Source: Catonia carolina (Eukaryota > Arthropoda > Insecta > Hemiptera > Achilidae). Taken from it: a DNA stretch of 64,000 nucleotides. Position numbers and translations under genes: made by a program. The DNA lies in contig JAQMRL010000006.1 in assembly GCA_035578175.1 (NCBI GenBank), positions 17,953,506-18,017,505 of the forward strand. The letters are read 5' to 3'. The notes beneath the pieces are model-generated. The model did no database searches, was not told the origin of the DNA, and was given only the letters and a program-made list of their open reading frames with translations. This document shows, piece after piece, positions 22,120 through 32,989 of this stretch. Position 1 is the first letter of the stretch; each line of letters starts with the position of its first letter.

Positions 22120-22660
22120 ATGTACTGTCGTCGACCGGTCGACGACACGTGGCAAAACCGTTCTTTGTGAGTGGTGGCCCTGAAATCGCAGTTTTGGTGG
22201 TCGGAAGCGGCGAGCCGGCGTGGTGGAAGCGGAGCCCGAAGAGTGACGGCTCGGCTACCGGGTTCAGGCCTAGCCTTCCCTCAGCGGCAGTTGGGTCCCC
22301 ACTGCAGCGTGACAGTGATGGCCCCCAGAGCCCCGCAGTGTCGGGTCGGCGTAGGCCGTCTGCCGATAGCGCGGGCGAGGCGGTTCTCTCCGGGTCGGTG
22401 AAGGCTGACCGGTGCAGGAATGTAGCGTCCGCCACCGGTAGCGTAGACCAGGGATGGTGCGTCCGGTCTCGGCTTGGCTCTTCTTCTTCGGCCTGGAGCT
22501 CTTCTTTTTTGTTCTTCTCCGGTTGAGAGTTGACTGGAGTGTGTCTCTCGCGGGCCAGTGCTGTCGCTTAAATCCCTGTCAGGCGAGTCCACTTCATTGT
22601 GGTGGGGAGGCACTGTTGTCTATAGCGCCCCGCGCGGCAGGCAGGTACTGGGACGTATGT
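22120..22660. other. GC-rich island of unknown origin
   Basis: About 540 bases that are far more GC- and CpG-rich than anything around them, opening with a perfect 20-base palindrome at 22127-22146. Overlapping open frames exist on both strands (for example 22089-22526 plus, 22118-22435 minus), as expected when stop codons are rare in GC-rich DNA. No domain is recognised. It may be the 5' region of a GC-rich retroelement or a promoter CpG island. Confidence 0.6.
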
Positions 22661-23129
22661 AGCTTAAGTACTTTAACGTAAAATAATATTACCGATTTAT
22701 TTCATTCACTTAACTTTGTTTTGCTTCACAGATATCAAACTCGTTAATACAGCCATATCTTAACACACATAATATCACTTTGAAAAAACAAAAACCAGTT
22801 CGTCAAAGACCAAAGAGATTCTGTAGAATAGTTACAGCCAGGAAAGTACTTCGACATTTTGTCATTCCTAAGGATGAAACATAAAAATTGTGATTTTTAA
22901 TTAAATTTTATGTACTAGTGCAGTAAAAATAATTTTTAGATTAATATTTTTATAAGTATATTCTTAACTTTTGTGGCAACTATAAAAATAAATAAATTTT
23001 CAATAATAAATCTTATTCACTTGTGTACTTTTTTAATAAAATTTTGTAAAGTATAATATACGTAATTATATAAATTTTCTATAAATAAATGGTTGGTAAT
23101 TTTTAAAAAAGTTATTAGGTAATAATAGG

Positions 23130-23478
23130 TTCTGCCTACAACAGACAGGTGGAGTGTTAAATTATTTGCACTCAATCTGTAAGTTCCAGGGCTATAAAAA
23201 AATAGTTCTGTTTCTTATCCCATGGTCATCCAATTAAATGACAAAAGCATTTAAAAACACAAGAGGTAGAGGTGTAAAAGATACTAGTCAGAGTTATCTC
23301 CTCTGAGACTTATGAATTTCATTATATAGCCAGACACTGTGGTGAATGATGTGAAGATCTAATTTGCAGGATGGAAAAAATGTGCTTTGCGGAATGCCTG
23401 ATATGATGATAAGTGTACATTTCAACTCGGCGAGGAAAGTAATTGTGAACCTTTTTACTCCTCGTTTTATATAGTAAT
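23130..23478 (+). repeat. Family E repeat, copy 3 (decayed)
   Basis: Starts CTGCCTACAACAGACAGGTG and follows the family to CTCCTCGTTTTATATAGTAA, where it stops short of the AAC tail. More diverged than copies 2 and 5. Confidence 0.75.
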
Positions 23479-23491
23479 AAAAAGTTAAATA

Positions 23492-23545
23492 ATTTGTTTA
23501 TCTTCTTTTTGCTATCAAGGGGATTAGGCCCCCTGCCTGTTCCGA
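23492..23545 (-). repeat. LINE 3' end fragment
   Basis: The plus strand reads GGGGATTAGGCCCCCTGCCT then TTCCGAACTC, the inverted form of the 3' terminal block of the LINE at 12.43-12.50 kb. Confidence 0.55.
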
Positions 23546-23636
23546 ACTCACTTTCATGTAGTTTAATATTTTCAGAAAATATTTATAAGTTTTTTTTTGT
23601 ATTGTCCTATATAAAGAACGCACTGGTTATGCAAAA

Positions 23637-23986
23637 TTATTTTTTAAGCTGTCGTTTGTTCGCATGGTACGCCTTCATCCTCTCGCTAACCTTCTCCCTT
23701 TGTTCCTGCGTCCATGTCCTCTGCCTTGTTTCTGCAGTCGGGAAATTCCCAAAATCTTTTATTTTCCTTCTAAAGGCAGTTCCATATATTGGAGTTTGTT
23801 TCTGGGAGTATCCCACTGCTCCGATTCAGCTTTATTTGCAGTAGATGAGCTCCCCCAGAATGAGAATCCATGAGCTCTGACTTTATCGTCCTGGGATTTA
23901 TGTCCCAGTGATCCAAAAGAAGGATTCGCCAAGCGAGTCGACTTACCTCCTGGGGTAATATGTTTCTTACTGCGTGTTTCCATCAT
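23637..23986 (-). pseudogene. Frameshifted ORF remnant, possibly LINE
   Basis: The minus strand gives an open frame of 75 codons beginning MMETRSKKHITPGGKS and ending LQYMELPLEGK. A shifted frame then reads RTWTQEQREKVSERMKAYHA and ends NKRQLKK. The second part resembles the basic WTEE-x-RERMK-type C-termini of LINE-B-like ORF2 proteins. The first part is unrecognised. A frameshift or a lost intron could separate them. Confidence 0.35.
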
Positions 23987-24145
23987 GGTAATTTTACATA
24001 AAAATTACTAAAAGTGGAGTACAGGTTTTGTTCCTGTACTGAGATACACCCTGAGAGTTGAAGCTCAGGGGAATTCCGATTTAGTTCGCTTGTTTATTAA
24101 TTTAATTTTTAAAGATTTATTATACCTTTTATAATTCAGCTGCTA

Positions 24146-24412
24146 TTATCTTATTCGTGGCCTTCCAGTGTCTCTTCCTCCATGTGATCTTTCTTTCTTC
24201 AATTTCAAAAGTATTCTCTCCAGATACTGTGTCCACGTACGACGATTTAGTTTAGTTCTTTCGGTTAAGCATCTTCTTCGTCTTATCGTGCCTTCTCCGA
24301 CCGTAGGTTGGCAATCATGATGATGGGTATTTGGATTCTGGACACTGCAGTTCTGAACAGATCCGCTGTGGTACAACAAAACTACTATCGGTTTTATAAT
24401 CATAGCCCCCAA
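24146..24412 (-). pseudogene. LINE ORF2 C-terminal remnant
   Basis: An 88-codon minus-strand frame contains RRRRCLTERTKLNRRTWTQY and ERSHGGRDTGRPRIR, while another frame reads LPTYGRRRHDKTKKMLNRKN. The GR.RPR ending and preceding WTQYLERI recall the W..HLERM...GRPRxRW tail of non-LTR retrotransposons. Heavily decayed. Confidence 0.45.
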
Positions 24413-24487
24413 GTTTGAACCCTTGCATCTCCGAAACTATGAGTCGGATTTTAACATATTTATATCAAAATTTATTTATTTATTTTT

Positions 24488-24877
24488 ATCAGATGGAGTG
24501 TTATTTTAATTGCACTCTATCTGTTTGGTCCAGGGCTAAAAAAAAAAAGTTCTGTTTCTTATCACATAGTCAGCCACTTATATGACTGAACTATTTAAGA
24601 ACAGAAGAGGTAGAGGTGTAAAAGACACTAGTCAGAGTTATCGTCTCTGAGAGTAATGAATTTCACAATGCAGCCAGACCCTGTGGTGAATGAAGGGAAG
24701 GTGTCATTTGCAGGGTGGAAAGTGAGTGCTTTTCAGAAGGCCTGGCATGCTGATAAGCATACTCTTTCAACTCAGTGAGGAAGGCAATTGTAAACCACCT
24801 TACTCCTCGTTTTTACTTAGTAAAACATCTAGAGGTTCAAACCAGCCTTTCGGCTGTTGACCTAAATAACAACAATA
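24488..24877 (+). repeat. Family E repeat, copy 4
   Basis: Near-complete copy. The 5' start is altered (ATCAGATGGAGTG), the hairpin arms are kept, and the copy ends GACCTAAATAACAACAATAA. Conserved GTCATTTGCAGGGTGGAAAG and GGCATGCTGATAAGC segments are present. Confidence 0.8.
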
Positions 24878-25159
24878 ATCAAAATTTAGCTCATTTTATT
24901 CTGCGTTGACCTATAGTAGTCTTATATTTTTAATGTTGTTTAAAAGTTTTCATATCGAGGTTGGAAGACAAAAGACCCGGTTTTCACTATCGCAACAAAT
25001 TTCATGCGTTTAGAGGCGTGTAACTCGATAATTATTTGACCGACAAGTTTGAAATTTTAACACTACATAGACAATTCTCTTTTTCTCTTTTACAGCTTCC
25101 ACAGACTCAAATCGTGTTCCTTTTTAATGCAGATTTCACCTTAGGGAACAGGTAGAAGA

Positions 25160-25317
25160 CAATGACATGTGATGAAACGTATTTTTACTTTCTCTTGCCT
25201 ATATGAATATATAGGAAGGAAAGTATTGTTTTCATGTCGATTTTTAGAAATCGAGTTTTCACCGGATCTATACGTTTTCAGACCCCCTGAACCCAAAAAA
25301 CATGTTTTTAGCAATTG

Positions 25318-25385
<68 letters not shown>

Positions 25386-26792
25386 AAAATATCTCAAGAA
25401 CGGAACATCGTACGAACTTGAAACGTGAAACTTAAGTTACATACCACTACCGGACCCGACACGAACATTTTCATCAAAATCGGTCAACCGGAAGTAGTAG
25501 TTTATTCGTATAATTTTTCACTTTTTTGCGATTTTCTCAAAAACTGGTCCTACGATTTTTTTTAAAATCGCCTGGTTTACTCAATTTTTTATTCTCTACA
25601 AGATAGGGTAGGCGCCATGTTTGTTGAAATTCTTGGTGAGGCTGTTTTTACGTAAAAACATTTTCTTTTTAAGATTGCGGCTTTAATATGCATTTTAGCG
25701 CAAAACATTATGTAATAAAAGCTGTAGAGAATTGAAAATCCTACCACTTTTATATCAAACATTTTTTTGTATAACGCTTAGTTTAGCGGTAATTAGCGAT
25801 TTTCTGTTTTTTTCCCACGTAAACGTGTGAAAAATCGATTTTTTAAAGATTTCGGCTTTAGTACGCATTTTACGACAAAAGTGTCTGTAATAAATTTTAT
25901 AGGAAATAAAAATTTCTACAACTTTTATTTAGAGAATGTTTCTCTACAGAGTCTAGTTTGGCGTCAAAGTGTGATTTTCCGTTTTTTAAGCCAAACCGAG
26001 TACGATTTTCATTTTGCGTCATTCACTCATGATTAAAATAAGGTTATGTTTATGAGGTTAGTGTTTTGTTTATTTCTAATATTTTATTACTAATGTTAGG
26101 TTTATTGTTAATTATTTGCATTGACAAGAGAAAGTTGTGTGAGTGTTTCACACCAGATTTTTTTACTTATAATCCGGAAACGAAGCGCGATTCCATGCAC
26201 TGGAAAAGCCGAACTTCACCGAGAGCCAAAAAAGCTCAAATGAGGAAGTCAAAATTTACAGCAATGATGATTATTTTTTTCATATCCATGGGATTGTGTA
26301 CCTTCACTGGGTTCCTGAAGGTCAAACAAGTAATCAATATTACTACCTTGAAGTACTCTCTAAACTACGTCAAAGAGTAAGGAAAAAACTCCCCGAAATG
26401 TGGAAGGACAAAATATGGGTTCTCCACCAAGACAATGCGCCAGCTCATTCCGCGTTATCTGTCAAGAGGTTCCTAGCCAAGTACAGCATCTCAGTGTTAG
26501 GACATCCACCTTATTCACCAGATCTTGCACCATGTGACTTCTGCCTGTAAAGTTTGCATTAAAAGAGGCGAGATTTGAGTCGGTGGAAGCTGTAAAAGAG
26601 AAAGCGGCACGTGCTCTGAAGGAACTGACAGAAGATGACGTCCAGCTGTTTCTAACAATGAAAAATTTGCATGGACCGTTGTAGGGATAGAGTAGGAGTG
26701 TATATTAAAGGTGACAATAAGTGATTATGTAAAAAATTAAAATTAAATCTTTTACAACGTCAGTCTCGTTATTTAATTGCCACACCTCGTAT
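25160..26792 (+). pseudogene. Mariner transposase pseudogene, split by family A
   Basis: The frame reads MTCDETYFY up to 25187 (catalytic block 1) and resumes at 26158 as LYNPETKRDSMHWKSRTSPR. After a frameshift it reads GIVYLHWVPEGQTSNQYYYL, VLHQDNAPAHSA (block 2), GHPPYSPDLAPCDF and a stop. These are the mariner DD34D signatures. A 3' untranslated end runs to about 26792 and recurs alone at 53877-53993. The N-terminal DNA-binding domain is not visible. Dead through frameshift, stop and the 970 bp insertion. Confidence 0.8.
25188..26157 (+). mobile_element. Family A element, copy 4 (complete, inside mariner)
   Basis: Full copy of 970 bp, long because its TG tract (25321-25382) is the longest in the window. 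It begins CTTTCTCTTGCCTATATGAA after ATTTTTA and ends TTTCACACCAGA before TTTTTTTA. The host mariner reading frame continues across it, so the insertion point and the T5-7A target duplication are visible. Confidence 0.9.
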
Positions 26793-27220
26793 AAGCAACT
26801 TGCATCGCAAGTCCGCAAGTTAAAGCATTCAGAAAATTGCCATTTTTTTATTAGTTTTATTATTATTAATATTAATTCGTAGTTTTTATGAATTTTTCAA
26901 AGTACCTGGTGGTCAAGCTTGACCCAAATGGAACTTAAATACCAATTTTTTAATTCGTCGTTTGAGAATTGAGCTTGTAGGAAACTTAAAACTTCCGTGA
27001 ATTATAAGGTGATGTTGGTAGAATGTTACTACCTCCCCAAGAAACCCCCACAATGAGGAGCTAAGGACTCTCTGTACAAGTTCGCATGTTCCGTGAGAGA
27101 CCAGTTTTCCTCTTGACCTTTAAGATCCTGGGTTGTGCTGGTAAAAGGTAAATACAGTTTTTGGATGTACAATTTTATTGGTTTGATGGATTCAGTGGTT
27201 ACAGGATTCAGTGTTTTAAG
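26793..27220. other. Spacer, nothing recognised
   Basis: No coding signal or repeat match noted. Confidence 0.35.
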
Positions 27221-27224
27221 AAAT

Positions 27225-27925
27225 TTTTCGTAATCTGTAAGTCGATGTTTGTAGTCAGTAAGCTGTTTTTCATTTCAAAGGCTTTTCTAGCTTGAGCAAT
27301 TCTACTTTGTTACTGGGCTTGAAAATGTTGTCACCAGATCTATTAATAAATCCTGCTTATTAATAAAACATTTCTGGCCCTAAACCTTGGTTTGGGATTT
27401 CACCTCTGACTGATTTCCTTGTTTTTGTCACCAGTTTGTCGACTGGTTTGAGGCAGTTCTCCAAGCTGTTCTACCTTGCCCAAGTCGTTTCATATCTACA
27501 TACTTGTAACATCCTACATCTTTTGTAATTTGTTTTATATATTCTAACCTTTGCCTCCCCTACAATTCACTCCCTCAATATTACCCTCCATTATTGATAG
27601 ATCAATACCTGGGTGTCACAAGATATGTCCCACTAGCCTATCCCTTCTTCTGGTAAGATGCTTCCATATAGTACTTATTTTTTCATTCACTTGCCTAAGA
27701 ACCTCTAAATTACTTATTTTGTCTACCCACCTAATCTTGAACATTTTCCTATAACACCATATTTCAAAAGCTTCTATCCTCGTCTTTTCTACAGCCCCTA
27801 TCACCCACGTTTCACTCCCGTATAATGCTACACTCCAAATATAGTGTTTTAAGAAATTTTTCTTAATCTGTAAGTTAATGCTGTTTTTCATTTCAAAGGC
27901 TTTACTAGCTTGAGCAATTTTTACT
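27225..27925 (-). pseudogene. LINE-C ORF2 fragment and 3' end
   Basis: From 27891 down the minus strand reads KNFLKHYIWSVALYGSETW and IWCYRKMFKIRWVDKISNLE, the ALYGSETW and RRMLRIxWTDxxSNEEVL blocks of non-LTR reverse transcriptases. The 3' untranslated part runs down to about 27425. An 80 bp piece (27845-27925) is repeated in the same orientation at 27225-27315, so two overlapping fragments lie here. A second 3' end is at 31495. Confidence 0.75.
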
Positions 27926-27929
27926 TTTT

Positions 27930-29390
27930 TATATAAAAATTAAAAATGGAATTTTATTACATTATAACTTTTTTAAGTTTACCTAAATAAAAGTATCCCT
28001 AAATTACTAATTTACGCTTTTCAATGGTTTTTTAAAATATATTAGAATAAATTATTATTAAAAATTTTAAAACAATAATTTCATCAAGAAATTCTTGTGT
28101 TATAGTTTAATATAATTAATTTTTTACATAGGTAACAATTTAATTATTATGAATTTATTCCAGGTACAAATAAAAAGCTATTTAGTTGTGGATTTAATTA
28201 AAAATTTTAATATCGGATTTATATTTTATTTATCTACTAACTGTACTACATTTTTCAAATATTCCATTATATTATTAAAATTTTATAGAAAAAAATTTAA
28301 TTAACGTTTAAAATTTCATTCGGATTTTTTCACTGAAACCGTATGAAATTCCAAAATTAATTTCTACATAAAATTTTTATCGTTAAAATAATTTCTCGTA
28401 TGCGGTACATTTACATATTTTCATGAAAATGTAAAAAAAGAAAAGAAAAATTTATCTCTTGCAGTTATATTTATTGTTATTTGGTATTTAATAATCCGTT
28501 TTTAAACTGATTTTTGTAACCGTTTAAACTGTTGATGAGATTTTAAACTAGGTTTAAAACTAAATTTATCTTTATAAAAGGATAACGTTTTTCTTTTCCC
28601 CAGTTTAATCTCAGTTATTAGTGAACTGATTCCGGTCAATTGTTTTTGTAAATAAAGCGGATATCTCGTACTATGTACAGATTTACAATCTTTCTAAATT
28701 CCTGATTTTTATGCAAAATATATTTTTATAAACTATTTTATTATAACCCGATCTTTGGACTAAGTGGTACTGTTTTTCGGACGTTTTCTTCATTTCTGGT
28801 AAGTATTATACTACCATTTTTGAAAAATCTGAAAATCTGCAGTTACTTGCTGATCCATTTTTGAATTTTGTAAATTCGTAGGCATAGAAAATGAAAATGT
28901 ACCCACCAAATCCGAGCTTCGAAAATTTATCGTTAAATACGCGATCAAAAAAATGCGATCAAATGCGATATTATCCAAGGGTTCATCTTAGCGCCGTTTC
29001 CCGCTAGTTAATTCAGAAAATTTATTATTTTTGGCAGTCTTTTTATTGTCATTAATCGGTTTCTCATAAATGTTTTTTTCTTGATTCACAATTTTTTTAA
29101 TTTATATTGTCTGGTTTGTTCTCTCTCTGGCTGAAAATGTGTTTGCAGCAGTGTTGTTTCTTGAACTGTTCTTACTTTCATTTTGATTAGTTTACATTTA
29201 ATCAGTTCGGGTTCCTAATTTTCAAAATCTTCGTACAAATGAAAAATTAAAAGTCTTTTTCGTTCTTATACTTTTTAAAAAGTTGTCTGTTAATTATTTT
29301 ACGTTGTGTTTGGAACCTGTATTATCTTGTTATTTATGTGATTTTAGTTTGTGATATCTCTTCTTCAAGCTTTGTCCTTTCAGAACTTGT
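27930..29390. other. AT-rich region without recognised content
   Basis: Very AT-rich. No ORF or repeat is supported. Confidence 0.4.
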
Positions 29391-29394
29391 TCTC

Positions 29395-30060
29395 CATCGT
29401 GAGCTTTGCCGTCCTTTTCTCTTTTCTTCTGTCCACCCGGTGTTCTATTTTTGCTCTTTATGGAAGCCCTTAAATTCCGTAATTAGTGGTTTGAATTAGA
29501 TTCGGTTCATTAGGTTTTCTCGATTTATTCCGGATTTCTCAATATTCTTTCTGACTTTTTAAAAATATTTATTTGACACCTTAGGTTTATTGTTTAGTTT
29601 CTTAAAAAGTTTTGTCAAACGGTTGTCATTCATTCTATACAAGTGTCCGTAAAATTTTTGCCTTAATTTACTAATCATTTCCATTAATCGTTAACTTTCC
29701 TTGTACAGTTCTTCTCGACCTTGAAATGTATATTGTCCGTCTACTATCTTCGGACCCATTATCTTGTGGATTATTGTCTTTCAAATTTTTCTGCTTCTCT
29801 TAGACCAGCCTTTCCAGTCATTCTAAGGCACTCACTCGCGTACAGACACTGGATTTATCACAGTATTATAATTTCTAATCTTGGCTTGCCTTGAAAGTTC
29901 TTTCTCTTCTTGTACAAGTGGTGAGTTCCTCTAATTGCACCGGCCATCTTTTTTCGCCAGTTAGATTCCTTTTCGCTAGTCTCTGGTTGCATTATTTTCC
30001 CGAGGTACTTGAAGCTATCAACTTTTCCAATTTTTCCCAATTGTGTTTTCAGGTGACACG
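29395..30060 (-). pseudogene. LINE-B ORF2 C-terminal part (best copy)
   Basis: The minus strand begins MGKIGKVDSFKYLGKIMQPE (the FKYLG.I block after the reverse transcriptase palm), then TSEKESNWRKKMAGAIRGTH. After stops come a RQKFYGHLYRMND block (the F.GH..RM motif) and the basic tail ASIKSKNRTPGGQKKRE. The frame is broken several times. This copy links the smaller fragments at 3.5, 9.4-10.0, 54.0, 57.2, 58.4 and 61.8 kb. Confidence 0.65.
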
Positions 30061-30064
30061 GGGC

Positions 30065-31490
30065 TCTTTTGATGTTCGTTATGTATTTAGTTTTCTTGAA
30101 GGGAATCTGTATGAAAATCTTTTTAACACGTTGATTTGGTAGTAGGGATTATATTTATGATTAAAAGTAAAATTTGTATCCTGTTTATTTTTGATTTTAC
30201 TGAACCATAGATTAAAGTTCTATACATTCACATTGGACAATTAAGTATTTGTAACATGTTAATTTTTTTTTAAAATACTTAATACTTATTCTGAATACTT
30301 AAAGTTGTTTATTACCTCTCCAATATTTCTTATGAGATTAGATAATTAATAATTAGCCGTATTCACAGTTAATTATTCGATCTTTGTTAAAAAATATCGT
30401 AATGTTTGTTTTAATCACTACAATGATGTAACAAGTTCTTCTAATTTTCCCGATCCCAATTGCATTAGAAAACCTCTGAGAATACTTTTTTAAATTTTTT
30501 TAATGTAAATCATTGTTGCTTACACTGTTTTACTCCTCCGTAACTGATATTAGCCTATAACTAAAATTGATTGCGAATATTAAAAAAAAAATAATTTTTT
30601 ATTTAGAAGTTTTAATATTTACAAAAAAAACTTATAATACTGTAAAGTTCAAAGGAGTTTTTCATAATGAAAGTAATACAGGGTACCCAATTTTGTTGGC
30701 AATTTTTTTTCATGTAGGACAGAAATAGAAATTATATTTTTCTATATCAGATGAATCTATTCATAGTTTCTTTGATGAATTAGCATTCATGGAAAGTTAT
30801 GATTATACTTTAAAAGGTTTATTATTTTTCCCCCTATTTTATTCTTAATGAAAATGAAAATACCTACATGATTTTTCAAACAAAATGAAAATTGGTTTTC
30901 AAAGTTGATTGAGTGAATAGAAATAATTTTATTTAGTTATTCAAAATATTATTCCATTGAATTTCATTATTTTCTATTTTTATTTATTATTAAAGTGTTT
31001 TTTGTGTGCCGAAAATGACAGGGATTTTGAAACGAGCGTGGTAAATTTCAAACTAATCAATGTTCATTTATTCAGTTATTTGTGGAGGTAAAAAGTTACG
31101 TGCCGTAAACCTATGTACAAATCAAATTCTATGTATTCCCCGTTAACGAACCAACTCTGAATACTACACTGATTGAGCTACACCCATTGCTCCATTGGGA
31201 AAATTTTCCTACCGGGAAATCTTCCGTCTTTATCATCATACTCCTTTTGAAAGATATTTTCAATCCCCTTCACAAAATTACACTTAATATTATTTTCATT
31301 TTTAAAGGAATTATATTATTAATTTAATTTTCCTTACCAGTCTTAATTGCAAATTTAGTAATTCTCTGTATTCATATTTTAATATATATTCAAATTTACT
31401 ACTCGTTATCTATTTGTGTTTATACGTTAAAATACTATTTGAAAGATTCTTATGTATTCTCTCTATTTTGAGTTTACATTTTTCTATTTT
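30065..31490. other. Gene-free AT-rich stretch
   Basis: No supported gene. At 30680 TACAGGGTACCCAATTTTGT resembles a Tc1/mariner-type end but has no partner. Confidence 0.35.
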
Positions 31491-31494
31491 TTTT

Positions 31495-31800
31495 TGTCTC
31501 AGTCTCGACTGGTTTGATGCAGTTCTCCGAGCTGTTCTATCTTGCGCAAGTCCTTTCATATCTGCATACCTGTAACACCCTACATGTTTTGTTATTTGCT
31601 TTATATATTCTAAACCTTTTCCTCCCCCTACAATTCACTCCCTCATTAACAACCTCCATTATTGATAGACTAATACCTGGATTATCTTAAGATATGCCCC
31701 ACAACCCTATCCCTTTTTCTGGTACGGTTCTTCAATATACTTCTTTTTTCATCCACTCGCCTAAGAACCTCTAAATTACTTATTTTATCCACCCACCTAT
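31495..31800 (-). repeat. LINE-C 3' end, second copy
   Basis: About 300 bases match 27425-27730 in the same orientation (shared CAGTTCTCC, AGCTGTTCTA, AATTCACTCCCTC, CCTCCATTATTGATAGA). It is the 3' end of LINE-C without the LYGSETW part. Confidence 0.7.
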
Positions 31801-32295
31801 ATTTTGTATATAAACCCGTTCGTACACCTATATTATTTTTCTATATAAGTGAGTAAATATGTATGTAATTTTGTCTTTTCATAATACATACTGTAAAACC
31901 AAAGTAAAAACCTTGCTTTCATCTTAAACGCACTAACATTTAAAAAGCATATGGCTATATTTGAACGAATGAAAGACTGCAGATGAAGGCGGAGCATAGT
32001 GGCTTTAGAACACAGCACATAGCCAATTGACTTTCGGTAACCGTATCCTACGTTGTCATGTTGTGGTCCCACTTTTCACGTTACTAAACCGCAGTTACAA
32101 AGTTAGATGGAGTTCGGTGGAACGGAGTGTGACTTAGCGAAGGGGCAACCTCACACCCGATCTTGGCAGTTATTGGCTAGATCTCATCCGCAATCTTACA
32201 GTAGTTATATTATAAATGAATTTGTTGAAAAATGTAAAATTTTATGTATTTTTCTATAATACATTTAGTTATTTTTTCTTATTTTTATTTAAGAA
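31801..32295. other. Spacer, nothing recognised
   Basis: A block at 31960-32190 is moderately GC-rich but has no recognisable content. Confidence 0.3.
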
Positions 32296-32299
32296 AAAA

Positions 32300-32400
32300 G
32301 TGGTTAGCGTAACTGACTTCTACGCCGGGGTCCCGGGTTTGATTCCCAGTCAGGTCTGGAATTTTTTAATCACTCTGATACCACACTTTTTACGCCGATC
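32300..32400 (+). repeat. SINE-D head
   Basis: AGTGGTTAGCGTAACTGACT (A-box-like) followed by GGTCCCGGGTTTGATTCCCA (B-box-like), then a truncated tail (ATCACTCTGATACCACA). Related to the heads at 3957, 10143 and 22022. Confidence 0.55.
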
Positions 32401-32905
32401 CGTCGTTAATGTTTTGGCCGCTGTGGGCGCTCGGAACGCTGTGAGGTGGTTGCTTCTGCTGCCGCGCGAAAGCGCAGACAGAAAACTTCCCACAGCGCTT
32501 GTACGACTACGTGTGGATAACACATACGGCGGGACTAGGGTAGTGGAGCGAAAGTAGAAGGCAGTCAGTCAGTATCAATATTCTCCACGGAAAGGTCGAC
32601 ACGGAAATAGATTGAAACACTCATCATTGAGTTCACTCTTTTGCGCTCCACACTGACCCCTCCCCTTTCACTCGCCTAGCTAGCGGCCGCTGCTCTCCGA
32701 GGCAGCAGTGAAGGTGTTCCCCACGTCGGAAACCGCTCCTATCCGTAGGTAGCGGTGTAGACGCATTCGCTTAGCCAGCGGCCGCTCCTCTCCGAGGCAG
32801 CAGCGAAGGTTACCTAAGCTTCCTTCCACCCCCTTTAAACTCAACTACGCCGCCGGATGCTCTGCCGCTCCGGCCACCTGACTCAACCGATTAGAGCTAC
32901 TGCCA
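32401..32905. other. GC-rich block with 47 bp direct duplication
   Basis: Second GC/CpG-rich block of the window. Two 47-base copies (32669-32715 and 32764-32810), 95 bases apart, each contain AGCGGCCGCT and CTCTCCGAGGCAGCAG and differ at only a few positions. No coding frame is recognised. Confidence 0.6.
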
Positions 32906-32917
32906 CTGCGACAACTC

Positions 32918-32985
32918 ATTTTCATATATCATCATTATCCACCGTCTGCCTTAGCAGAAATTGCAAATGTCAGACGTAAAACAAA
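32918..32985 (+). repeat. SINE-B-like tail fragment
   Basis: TTTTCATATATCATCATTAT followed by GTCTGCCTTAGCAGAAATTG and CAGACGTAAA matches the tail of the partial SINE at 3690-3815 (GTCTGCATTAGCAGATTTTA, CGGACGTTAAA). Confidence 0.5.
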
Positions 32986-32989
32986 AAAA

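Noticed and set aside
22089..22526. 145-codon plus frame and overlapping minus frames (105 and 110 codons) in the GC-rich island
   Set aside because: Long frames on both strands are expected where GC content is high and stop codons are rare. No domain is recognised, so they are not called as genes.
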